The translations under genes and the position numbers were made by a program. Under the pieces are notes generated by a model that was given only the letters and a program-made list of their open reading frames with translations, searched no databases and was not told the DNA's origin. From assembly GCA_948567375.1 (NCBI GenBank), contig OX419756.1, positions 28,038,333 to 28,102,332 of the forward strand: a stretch of DNA of 64,000 nt, in the 5' to 3' direction. This stretch comes from Lunularia cruciata (lineage: Eukaryota; Streptophyta; Marchantiopsida; Lunulariales; Lunulariaceae). This document shows, in pieces, positions 1-10,439 of the stretch; positions within the stretch are counted from its first letter, which is position 1, and the number at the start of each line of letters is the position of its first letter.

Positions 1-1705
1 AGATTGTGGATAATGAAAATCAACTGTGGAAGACTTTGCAGATGAGTTATGAAAGTCTTAGTCCAGATCAGGTACAAATGTTTTTGGATGCTGCCACGGT
101 GTTTTCCAGTTGTCCAAACCCAGGTTTCTTTTTGGATTTCCGTCTCGGTGGGTCTGTACTTCCTCCAGAGAAATGGTTTTGTAGTGAAAGTTGCTTCACG
201 TTGGATAAAGCCAAGATTGCTTGGAGTAAGACCGTCAAGCAACCTCATCATTGTTGGACGACTCTAGTTCAAAAGTGCTTAGTGGATGATGTTGAAGACT
301 ATCAGTTGATCGAAATGCATGAGCAATTAAGAACTCTCGGTCAGAAGCTGGCAACTACAAGCGCGAGCAGCACTCTCAGGCTCTGGAGTCCAAAACTGTA
401 TCACGGTGCCTTGAAGAAGGATGATGACTTTCAGGTTTGTTCAAATCATGGGTTCTCTTCTGAGCAGCATCCTGTACTCCGTACTTAGTCTATTCTTGAA
501 GCAAAAATTAATATATTAATTAATATCACGGGCCTAAGAATATCAGATTCTGTTGGTAAACCTTATGCTATTGCTTCCTTCAATTTACTTGCTGGAAAAG
601 GTAAGAAGTCTCGTTGCTATATACATAAAATGTTGAGACCCTGAATATCGTCTTTATGCAGAAGGTGGTGGCACTCCACATGTCCAGAGAAGAATTCGGA
701 AGCAGGTTCGATAAGGATTTGTGCAACATGAGAAATTTAAGATTTCTCCAGGTCTCACACTCCTCATGTTGGGTTTGCCGCAATTTTGCTGCCGATGGTA
801 GTACACCAGCCGTATCGTTTACAGCCAGCAGAGAATTACCCTCCAGTCTTGTGGTGATAATTTTGCAAGCGTGTCCTACTGTCATGTTCAAATCTTTCCC
901 ATTTCATTTCGAGTCTTTACAAGACGTAGTCCTTTTGGACTTGGATGGCTTCTGGATAAAGGAGCTTACCACCCTACCAAGACATATGAAAAGCCTTCAA
1001 ATTTTGAAGCTGATTAACTTTCCTGCGCTAGAGCGTTTGCCAGATATCTTTGGTGGATGCCCTGATCTAATCACTTGGAGGTTATTTGCCTGCAGAAGTC
1101 TGAGAGATTTGCCTGAAACGGTCGGATCATTGACCAGACTAAAAGATCTTGAAATAGAGGGTTGTCATCATCTCCAAAGCTTACCAGAGAGTTTTGGAAA
1201 TATGTTCAACCTCGAAAGGTTACTGATAGAGAACTGTGAGAGTCTTCAGTGTTTACCTAGTAGCTTTGGAGATCTGGCCAACCTTCAAGAGCTAGAAATA
1301 GGAACATGCGATTCTTTAGAAGCCCTACCTGAGAATTTTGGAAAACTGAAAAACCTTCGACGTTTCACGTTAATGTCTTGCTTGAAACTGAGCAGTTTGT
1401 CTGAGACCTTTGGGAAGTTGAGTAACCTGACTGAGTTGGAGATTGTTGATTGCTTTAGTTTAACTCGCCTGCCCGATAGTTTTGGAGATTTGCAGAAACT
1501 CCAGTCATTCCGCTTAAAAGGTACTGACATAGAGAAAACAGATTCGTTGCCGTCAAAAATTCAGAAGTTACTTAAAGGTGCGCAAACTCGCACTGCCGAC
1601 CAGACATGGAAAGTATTGAGAAAAAGTTCTCAACGTTTGAAGAGGGCTCTGCTCAAAGGAGGACCAGTACTTTCAAAGTTGGAGCAGTATTTCAATTCTC
1701 TGTAA
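1..1705 (+). CDS. C-terminal part of an NLR immune receptor (unit A): NB-ARC end and nine LRRs; 5' end outside window
   Basis: This is the 3' half of an intracellular immune receptor and lacks its start because of the window edge. Exon 1-434 is the end of the NB-ARC/ARC2 region and carries IEMHEQLRTL, an MHD-type motif with Glu in place of Asp; it closes at CAG|gtttgt. A small exon follows (about 529-600, closing before gtaaga), then the LRR exon from 662 (after atgcag) to the TAA at 1703-1705. The LRR exon has about nine repeats of roughly 24 residues with the pattern LxxLxIxxCxxLxxLPxxFGxL, the type seen in cytoplasmic plant NLRs, plus a basic tail. The same exons recur at 38308-40192, where the upstream NB-ARC and hydrolase exons are visible, so this is inferred to be an HNL-type gene. 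Its LRR block is longer than in the second copy. Exon borders are hand-read. Confidence 0.8.
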
Positions 1706-2037
1706 GTTAGTATAGCTGCTTCAAATTAGAGAATAGCTTCTGTAATTAAATATCGAGTATGCATATTTTATCGGGGAACTGTTATATTCAGCGTGTCCTG
1801 TTAATAAAATGTATGTTTGTCAATTAAGAAGAAGCTAAATTAGGAGATATTTCTCGGGACATAATACATGGCATAGATGTCCTCTGCGAATTGTATATCC
1901 TCGTGGCAGGAAGGCATCTAGACCAAGTTTACATGTTCAGTGAAAGAAGTCTTAACATTGTTGATGTTAAGCATATCTTCGATGATCTATTATCTTCTTC
2001 TCGTGATCAAAACAATACGCTTCTAATTGCCTTGCAG

Positions 2038-5001
2038 GACTGGACCAGATTCCGATATTCCTGGAAAGATGGAATCATGGGACGATCGTTTCTTTAAGGA
2101 TAGGAATAGCATATTCCTTCATGAAATGAAGAGAATCAATGACGACGTGAACAGAGACGGTCCCAATGAGATGCCACCGTAAGTGCAGCCCTTTTCAGTT
2201 AGCGTTGTTATTTTATTTTAGGTCTTCTTTTCCGTAAAGACGCTTGGATCGTATTTGATTCCTTTGAGTTTATGTAACGAATTTATGTAGTTTACTCCAA
2301 TTTTAAGATACAGTACGCCTGTGATGTTCAAGTTATACCAATGAGATGTTCATACATCTGAATGGTGGATTCTCCGAGTTGAATTGATCTGGGATCTTCT
2401 TAATCTCGTTAGTGGTTATTGGGGTCATCAAATATGATATCTGCCGAGGATATTTTGTTATATCTTCCTGTGTTCTAAGAATACTTCCTCTGCGCATAGA
2501 ATTTATCAAATTCAAATAAGGAGCTATTTAGTTTGGTCAATGACGGAATACTAATAAATATAAATATAAATATAAATAGATATAAATACTAATAAATGTA
2601 AGTATAAATAGATAAATTCCTTTCTTCTTCAACTCAATATTCTTGTATTGAATGGTTTGTTTGCCTATGTATGTGCTCATTTTCAACGTACATGACTGTC
2701 CACACAAAGGATGTGAGTCTTCAACACGATAATCTCTACGGTATCTTTTTGTTTACAACACAATTAAAGCGCAGCTGAATATATATCCGTTCTGCACTTT
2801 ACTTTTGTTTCTGTTGATTTAATCATTTCAATTGCCAGTATAAATACATTTTATACGCACGTATGCACTTTTAATGGGAGAATAATTCCTCGTTCTTTGA
2901 ACGGCTTCTATTCTCATATATATAGTTTTGAGTACTAATAGTCCTCACTCCAAATTTGAACTTTCTAAAGTAAGTCAACTGAATGCGTAAATAGAAAACA
3001 TACACAAGGTATATATGTATAGGATAAATACTAGTGAGGAATGTCTGTTTGTATGTAAAGCTGACATTCATTAAATGATTCCATAATATATGAATCTTTT
3101 AACAAATGTCATAGAGATATTTATCCTTTCCAGAATGTCATCCTTTGTATCTGGCAGGTTTGAGAATGCAAGTGAGAGAATCAATGACGACGAGAATAGA
3201 GACAGTCTCAATGAGACGCCACCGTAAGACGCTTTGTATATTTTTTCTACGTATATTTTGCATCAAATTAAAGAATCGTTTTTGCAATAACTTTTCGAGT
3301 ATCATCGAGGCAGTTATATTTAGCATGTCCTGTTAGGGAGTTTTCTTTTCCAGTTAAGAAGTTAAAGTTAGAAGATATTTTTCGGGCCATGACTTGGCAT
3401 ATATGTCCTCTGGGAGTTGTATATCCTCTGGGTATCTCTCTCTCTCTCTCTCTCGGAGTTGTTGCAAGAAGTCATGTAGACCAAATTTACCTGTTTCTTG
3501 AAACACAGTACATTGTTGATATTAAGGTTCTCTCCGAACGGCTTCTGCTCTCATTTATATTCAGATTATGTCTATCTTATTCTCTTGATGAAAACCATAT
3601 GTGATTTTTGCTTCTATTTGCCTTAAAGGAGCGTAGCAGATGACATGGAGAAAGTTTTCCTGACGGGATGTTTGTCGATCGATTCACTAAACGCCCCGGA
3701 GTGCAGTTCATTTGCCCTTAGAAAAGGGCTACTCGTTTTCAACGATGATGAAGACCTTGTTTTCGTTCACGCGTAAGTACAGGCCCTTTTCGTTATCGTT
3801 GCTTTAATTGCAGGTCTTCTTGCTTGAATCGTATTTAATTCGCTTTGAGTTTACGTGACGAATTTATGTATTTCTCACAAGTTCGGGATAAGTGCCTCTA
3901 ATACTGTTCAAGTTATAACTATTAGATATTCAAGCTATCTGAGTGTTGGATTTATGCGTTAAATTGATGTGGGATATGTTTAATCTTGTTACCGGTTATT
4001 GGGGTCGTCAAATAATAATTGAAGAGCATGTATGTTATATCTTCCTGTGTACTAAGATATCAAGTTTTTCAACTTGAAATAGGACCTACTTAGTTTGGGT
4101 AATGATGGAATATATATAATGACTATTGGGTGCTTATAGTCCTAACTCCAAGTAGGAACTTTCTCAAATAGGTCAATCCAATGAATAGATAGAAAAGGTA
4201 CTGAACGTAGATATTAAAATGACAGTTCAAAGTGAGGACAGTCGGTCTGTATGTGAAGGAGACATCCAATACGGAATAAAAGGAGTCCACTAAATATGAA
4301 TCTTCGTACAAGAGTCATGGAGATATCCAACCTTTCCAGCAACGCCATTCTTGTTGTCTGACAGATTGTGTGATGTGAAAGAAGCCTTGAAAATTATCAC
4401 GAATCCGAGTTTTCGACTGGACACCAAGCTGCAATCCACTCTGAAAAAGGTTTTCTCCTGTAAGTCGACTACAACGTATTCCTGGTTCTGGTATTTCCAT
4501 TGCGTTCCATGCCACATTCAACGTCAATTATGTGTACTGTAATTTGATACAGTGTCTCGCATTTGTTTTGTTCACGCTGTTGACAGATGGCGAGCAAAAC
4601 ACAAAGCGGAGGTCGGAGATTTTCAAGCAGCTTTTAAATCTCTGGATATCGTCATGCTTCATAATAGGCTTGGCAGATATTTGAGCACTGAAAACTCCGC
4701 ATCTACCCAACTGTACTATGAAATGTTCTTGTTGCAAGAGAGGGGCGTTCTGAAACGAATGACGGGAGACTTGGATGGTGCGCTAGTAGATTTGAACCAG
4801 AGCCTGGAGGTGGACGGAGAACCGGACTACGAAGTATTGAAGCACCGTGGGTTCGTGAAATTTCTAATGGACGACATGGAAGGTGCTCGCCAAGATGCAG
4901 AACAGGCATTAGCAATCCAACCTAAGAATGCTTTTGAGCCTAGCAAGATATCCCAGTGTCTAGGAACCAGCATAGTGGAGTACCTGGGCTTCAAGCTCTA
5001 G
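2038..5001 (+). CDS. TPR-repeat gene downstream of NLR unit A (multi-exon, possibly frame-damaged)
   Basis: Exons read by eye: 2038-2178 (possible ATG at 2069), 3158-3223, 3629-3772, 4365-4459 and 4587-5001 (TAG). Each is flanked by AG and GT (gtaagt, gtaaga, gtaagt, gtaagt). The last exon carries two clear TPR-like units, around RGVLKRMTGDLDGALVDL and RGFVKFLMDDMEGARQDAEQ, and ends YLGFKL. Exons 1 to 4 splice in consistent phase. The junction from 4459 to 4587 joins phase 1 to phase 2 and would break the frame, so this copy may be damaged or use another site. TPRs mediate protein-protein contacts, and no enzyme domain is visible. The gene starts about 330 bp after the LRR stop codon, and the same order recurs at 40407-43751. 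It may be a separate gene or a 3' extension of the receptor transcript. Confidence 0.6.
3158..3223 (+). other. 66-nt symmetric cassette exon, a duplicate of the first TPR-gene exon end
   Basis: This exon encodes SERINDDENRDSLNETPP, a near repeat of RINDDVNRDGPNEMPP at the end of exon 2038-2178. It is 66 nt long with phase 2 at both ends, so it can be included or skipped without changing frame. The flanking intron sequence is also a diverged repeat of the upstream intron, so exon and intron were duplicated together. Confidence 0.55.
3435..3454. repeat. (TC)10 microsatellite
   Basis: Ten TC dinucleotides lie in the third intron of the unit A TPR gene. The run is absent from the matching intron near 42230. 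Confidence 0.9.
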
Positions 5002-7330
5002 GAAAGAGAACCACCTGATGCATGTGAGCATTCTCTCAATGTGATGCAAGGGAATTCCAACGAGTGTCTCCTCTCCTTGCAGGTTGAATTTAATTTTACT
5101 TTTTGTAATCATGAATCTCATTCTACCTTGCGTTCTTGATATTGATGTCGATGCACGTGCATTTCTCTCAATGGAAATCTGGCCTGACTTAATACAGTTG
5201 TAAATTCATACTGAAATCAGGTTCGTGCGCAAAGTACCTTAGGAAACCCTGGTGAAGCTTGAAGAACCTTGTTCATCTAGCTCTGAGTATATTAAATTCT
5301 CAAACCTATAATAAATGTGTATTTTTTGAGTGAAAAATACTATTAATCAACAACATTTCATCACTGGTGGCTGGAATTAAACATTAGATGATTGGCAGTA
5401 GCTATTGTCAGGATAAGGTCTAAACTCAGTGATCATGCGGTCGTATTTTACACGGGTCAATGTATGAACCTATGTATTTAGACAGGACTTTTAGTTTTGC
5501 TCTGATTATATACTTAAAACTTCAAATTTGGAGCCAATGACGATTTGAAACATAAAAGACTCTGTAAGGTAAGGAGTGGAAGATTTAATTCTTTCGTCGT
5601 ACATTTTGAACGCCTGATTTATCAAAAAAGAATGTTTTGTCTGATAAAACTTGTTGTACATACGACAATGTACCAAGTCGTACATCTTTATACTCCTGAT
5701 GTACTACAAAGGAAAATTTTTTTCTGACAGCGCTTGTTATAATACGTCAATACAACAATATAAAATTCAGAACGCGATATTCTAACATGATCATGAAGAG
5801 ATTGATATTTCAAAGAACGTTTAAGAACGTTCAGGAGACAACGCATCTAACCTAGTAAGGAAATGCGAACAATCAATTCTTATAAATTGAATCCGCAAAT
5901 CTTGTATGCTCAAAACTCTGATCATTTTGCTCACGTATAAGATCGTATGGTCCTATACGGGTTGTTCGTATATGCACTTATATTGGCCTGCAACACTGTG
6001 AATAGAAGAGCTAAGCATGGAACCTTGGCAAAAGGGTAAAACAGGACTTTTCTTGAAACGGACACTACACGCGGACGCAACACAAAAACCGCTCTTGACT
6101 TTGAACGAGAAAATCTCTCAAACATGCGACAAGGGAAACACAAACTTTTTGAAACTGAAGAGTGAGAAGTTCAAGCACAAAGTGACGTCGACCTCAAAGA
6201 GTACACTAGTGCCCATTTCGCCGCAGTGGATCGATTTTCCCTGAGTTAATTTACCTCGTGGTCACAGTTCATTTGTAGTTCCCTCCAGATCCGTTTGCGC
6301 CGCAGAAAAGGTTCCACTGAGAACTAGATGAAACATGTCGAGAATCCAAATCTAGGTATCCAATCAAACTTCCAACTATTCTTTCCATCGACTTGTTGCT
6401 AATAGTCCAAGTTGGGGGCTAGGATTTAGACACAGTATCTCGGAAATTGTTTCGGATAAAGCAGACGAAGATGAGTCATTGTTGCGTGTTGATAAGACTA
6501 CCCATTGTGGATCTCTCAATATTCAAGCCTCTCCCGTGCGGCTCTGCGTACGATTCACATCCAGATTACTGCACAGCTGGTTAGCTGTTTCGTCAATCAT
6601 CGTGCAGTGTTGAAACTCTGCTTTTTATGCGAAGTGTTGAGTGAGATGGGAGTTAAGTTTTAAAAAACAACAAGATCACGACGACTGAAGGAGATTTGGT
6701 GACAATCTGCCAACCAGCTCCAAGTCTTGCCCATGTTCATTATTCGTCTTGTGTCCGTGTGAGCTGGTCCCTCGTGAAGATTCTGGACAGTAAGCACGCG
6801 TGAAGAAGTAGGGGTAAGACATCTGGAAGTTGAAAGCATAAATCCCAGGGTCGAGAAATCTGGAATATGTTGTCACTAGCGAGCCATGGCAACCGGGACG
6901 TGCTCTGCACCTTTTGTAGAGCGCAGAGCTACTCCCCCTTGTTTCTTAAAGATGCGGACACATGGTTGTCCGCATATTCCGGTGCTTGAGCGTAAGGATT
7001 GTAGAGGAGGAAGCGCAAAAGTGATCATGGGGATTGGATACTGGAAGCCTGTGAGATGAGAGGTGGTCTGCGTGAATTACATTGGTAGATCCTCATTTCT
7101 CGTTCTCAGAACCAGTGTGTAGTCAACTTCGTTTCCCGTTTCGCACCGGATTTGATTGTCCTATTTCGAGATAATCGGAACAACCAAGGACCATTCAATC
7201 TGAAGATGTTCGGTAGACTAGATTGTTTTCATATAGCATGCAAACAGATACTGTAGATAACATGGTGAAAAACTCTCCCAACTAAGCATAAGATCGATTG
7301 TGAAAGAGGTAATAGGAAAATACTTATCTA
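5002..7330. other. Spacer of the NLR-TPR array, copy A
   Basis: There is no convincing gene here, but the stretch is paralogous to 32909-35250, partly to 29360-30205, and in its first about 640 bp to 43752-44392. The part at 6260-7160 is best conserved. On the minus strand it has short open frames, including GIYAFNFQ-S-PYF-TRAYCPE at about 6676-6876, which matches 34608-34835. Other frames in it carry stops. It may hold regulatory DNA, or the worn 5' end of a minus-strand gene. Confidence 0.6.
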
Positions 7331-7405
7331 ATCTCTAATTAATTATCATTAAATATGAATCTTTTTACAGGAGTCATAGGGATATTCGTCCTTTTAATCT
7401 GGCAG

Positions 7406-8086
7406 ATACAGTGCACGCGTTTCTAGCATGCCTGGAGACTCCTCTGCGGCCCTAAAAGATGTGAACAAAAGCATAGGGGATTTACACGAACGACACGGAT
7501 CAAGGATACACCGAGAACGATCCATCGTTATGATAGATTTGCTATTGTGAGTCGACTATAACATCTTTCTGGTTTTGGTATTTCCGTTGCGGTCCATGCC
7601 ACATTCAACGCCAATTTTATGTATTATAATTTAATACAGTGTATCACATTTGTCTTGTTCACAGCTGATAGAATGGGAGGGAAATTCAAAACAGAGGTAG
7701 GAGACTCTGACGCAGCTAGTGACGATATGGAAACCGCCCTGAATTATAATAGTCTAACAAAGATTATGTAAATGAACACTCCGTATCTGCTACACTGCGT
7801 TGTAAATAATTTCTTTTGCAAAGGAGGTGGGCTCTGAAACAAATGATGGGAGATCTGGATGGTGCTCTAGAAGAATTGAGCAAAAGCCCGGAGATTTCCG
7901 GCCGACCGGACTACGAAGTGTTGAAGCACCGGGGGTTCGTCAAATTTCTAATAAGAGACATGGGAGGTGCTAAAACAAGATGCAGAACAAGCTCTACAAA
8001 TCCGAACCGAGAAAGCTTTCGAGGGTCAGTACACTTCGGAATGCTTAGGAACCAGCTTAGTGAAGTACCTGGGCTTTGAACTCTAG
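7406..8086 (+). pseudogene. TPR-gene pseudogene, copy B
   Basis: This is a relic of the last two TPR-gene exons. The first runs from about 7406 (after ggcag) to gtgagtcg near 7546, and the last starts after gctgatag near 7668. The recognisable core is QMMGDLDGALEELSKS followed by PDYEVLKHRGFVKFLIRDM. Lesions include a TAA within the first TPR segment (about 7769) and an extra base in GGTGCTAAAACAAG near 7970 that shifts the frame. It sits directly after spacer A, where the other array unit has a full HNL gene, so a receptor copy was probably deleted here. Confidence 0.75.
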
Positions 8087-8869
8087 CTAGTAGGACCTCC
8101 TCATCTACATGTAAGCTCTCTCCGCAAGTGATCAAGTGAAGACATATGCACCTCCTAGTACGCTTGATGAACATGACCTCACATTCTCTGAGGAACTACA
8201 TTACATAACAGATATACGCGGAAATGGAGTATACTGGAAACACAAGCACGTTGTTAGTTTTTGCTTTCATCGCCGTTCCGTTCTTGACTTCAGCACAGGA
8301 GCTTAACTATGTTAAATGCTAGGTTAGGGCACTCCCTTCTTTGCACAAGTGTGACATGTATGGATAGAGAATCGCCGTTGACGGAATGAGCCTTTAATAA
8401 GTGTTTCTGGAAATTCATCCGCGGTAGAATCTCTATGAATCTACCGGAAAGGCGAGATTGAGAACGAATTTTTCCTTCGGGTCGCTGGGCTGATACTACT
8501 CTTCCTTAATAGTTAAGATACCTCTACCCATGCTCATGGCCATCAATTCACCGGAGCAACAGAGTCAATGAACAAACAGGGAAGTAGCTCGATCAAGAAC
8601 ATTCATAGAATCAAGGAGATTCGATATCTCATTGTCAGGTTCCTGAAGCGTTGAGCAACTAAGGCTTTCTTATGTAGGAAATAACTACAGTAACAAGTGT
8701 CACCATCACTTTCGGCTATGCTCAGTTCTGAGGTTTGATCTTCACAGATAATACTTGAGTCGAGGGAGTAGTTCTTTGCTTTGAGATGTAAAATAGGCGA
8801 GGTATGAGACTTCCCGGTTTGAGATGAGCTGTCGGAGCTTCGAGCTTGTAGTCGCTGACCTTTTGTGCC
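8087..8869. other. No gene recognised
   Basis: AT-rich DNA with only short open frames. No paralogue in the window was recognised for most of it. Confidence 0.5.
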
Positions 8870-9035
8870 GGTTCGCTACATTTCTGATAAGAGACCTGCA
8901 CGGCGCTCTACAACCAGCAGAGCCAACGACGACACATCCAGCACGAGAATCCTCCTGCTCCTATTTACATGTCGTTTCTGTTGGCAATAACCTCGGTGAA
9001 ATCCGAGGGATTGGAGCTGAAGGTAGCATAAGCTC
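8870..9035 (+). pseudogene. Very degenerate TPR-exon remnant (possible copy B')
   Basis: The stretch reads RFATFLIRDLHGAL and aligns by eye to GFVKFLIRDMGGA of copy B, including a run of near-identical bases around tttctgataagagacctg. Later positions (ARESS, NNLGEIRG) match the copy B 3' end only loosely. It may be an old tail of another array unit. Confidence 0.35.
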
Positions 9036-9143
9036 ACCTTTCTCCCGAAGGGTTCATTAGATTTAATGACTTAAAATGTTACCTTTGGATCAGAACTTGG
9101 TCCGCTCTCTCCGACATGTCCAAATCTCTTACGAGGAGATTCA

Positions 9144-9211
9144 AGGGAAGAAGAGCGATGCACTGTGATATTATCGATATTCAGTCCTACAATGCATCGC
9201 TCTTCTTCCCT
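9144..9211. repeat. Perfect 19-bp inverted repeat (hairpin) with 30-nt loop
   Basis: Left arm 9144-9162 (agggaagaagagcgatgca) is the exact reverse complement of right arm 9193-9211. The loop contains gatattatcgatatt, itself nearly palindromic. Transcribed from either strand this would fold as a strong stem. The right arm plus loop recur once more at 9264-9346 without the left arm. Confidence 0.85.
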
Positions 9212-9346
9212 CGTTCTCTGAACGAGCTCATTTATTTTTAGGACTCACTTGTTCATAGCGCATACTGTGATATTATCGATATCCAGTCCTATAATGCAGC
9301 GCTCTTCTTCCCTCGTTCTCTGATCGAGCTCATCTATTTTTCCAGT
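9163..9346. repeat. Two ~80-bp direct repeats
   Basis: 9163-9241 and 9264-9346 share ctgtgatattatcgatat, cagtcctaNaatgcaNcgc and tcttcttccctcgttctctg in the same order, with a few substitutions. About 22 bp separate them. Confidence 0.8.
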
Positions 9347-9349
9347 TTT

Positions 9350-10439
9350 CATACGTTCAGGCAGTATCACGGATCTTCCTCGATTTTCCTTCCTTGGTCC
9401 TCTGTGCAATCTCACATTTTACTTGCTGCTACAAGGCTTTTCTATTTGGGTCTATATTATCTTTCGCTTCTGGCTCTTCATGTGGATTTCATTTCTCTTC
9501 TTGCACTTTTGTTAGGTTTCCGCTGTGTAATTGCAGGTCTTTGGTATATAGGTTTTACTCTCGATTTTTTTCCATATTAAGTTTCTTTCGGTTATCGTTA
9601 ATCAGAGGATTGACGTATTGCTTACTTTACATATCTTCCATCTCATTTGCAGTTAATGAGTTCTGGAACCCCCGTTCGTCGAACGGCTTCTGTCCTCATT
9701 TCTCTATATCCAGTCCTGCCAGGCTTCGCTCCAAGCTAGCCAATATATCATCCACTCTCACACTCCACCCCACCAATCCTCCACTAAATCCATGTTTTTC
9801 CTACTCGCTCTATGTTTACTCTTTGCTTTCGATTGGATCCTCCTACTCGCTCTATAATTCTCCTCTGCTTTCAACTTCAGATGCTTACTCTGTTGCTGTT
9901 CGGAAAGGTTGTTTCCCTTACATGATGTATACTAGTTCACTGCAGGTGTGACTTATGAAATGTATCAATTTCCGTTCCTGCTTTTGATCACTTCCGCTTA
10001 TCTTCGTTATGTATCTCCTTCTTTAGATAAATTCAATTCAATTTGCAGGCATTCATGCTTGCATTTAATACGCATTTCATATGGACGTTCTCGGTTCCCT
10101 ACTAAGTGGGTTCTGGATCCCCCGTTCTTCGAGCGGCTTCTGCTCCAATTGCTCAAATATGTTTTGGTGTTGGTTAAAGAGTGCTTAGTACGCTACAATA
10201 TGCTACTTAGTATTTGCTCATATCTTTCAAAATATACCAGGGACGTTGAAACGTTTGTTGTGATGGCATGCTATCTTGAACAATGGTGTGCCCGGAGTTA
10301 CCGCTCAAACAGGTTGCATGCTGCCCAAATTCTTAACATTGCAAGCGCGCAGAAACCAAAAGGTTAAATTCAAGTACAGTAATTAGCTATAGCCAGTCAA
10401 GCAGTCAAAACAAGATAAGGACGTGTGTTTGGATTTTTG
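9350..10439. other. Pyrimidine-rich stretch, no gene supported
   Basis: One frame is open for 185 codons from 9394, but its product is a Ser/Phe/Leu/Tyr-rich string expected from TC-rich DNA. Short pieces such as cccccgttcNtcgaNcggcttctg near 9668 and 10118 resemble the TPR-gene introns near 3535 and 42325, which suggests scattered array debris. Confidence 0.5.

Noticed and set aside
6017-6244. 75-codon Lys-rich plus frame in spacer A
   Set aside because: The frame is not kept in the paralogous spacers C and D, so it is probably non-coding.
9394-9951. 185-codon plus-strand frame (Ser/Phe/Leu rich)
   Set aside because: Composition is what TC-rich DNA gives in any frame. There is no domain and no splice or start context, and it contains intron-like debris of the array.
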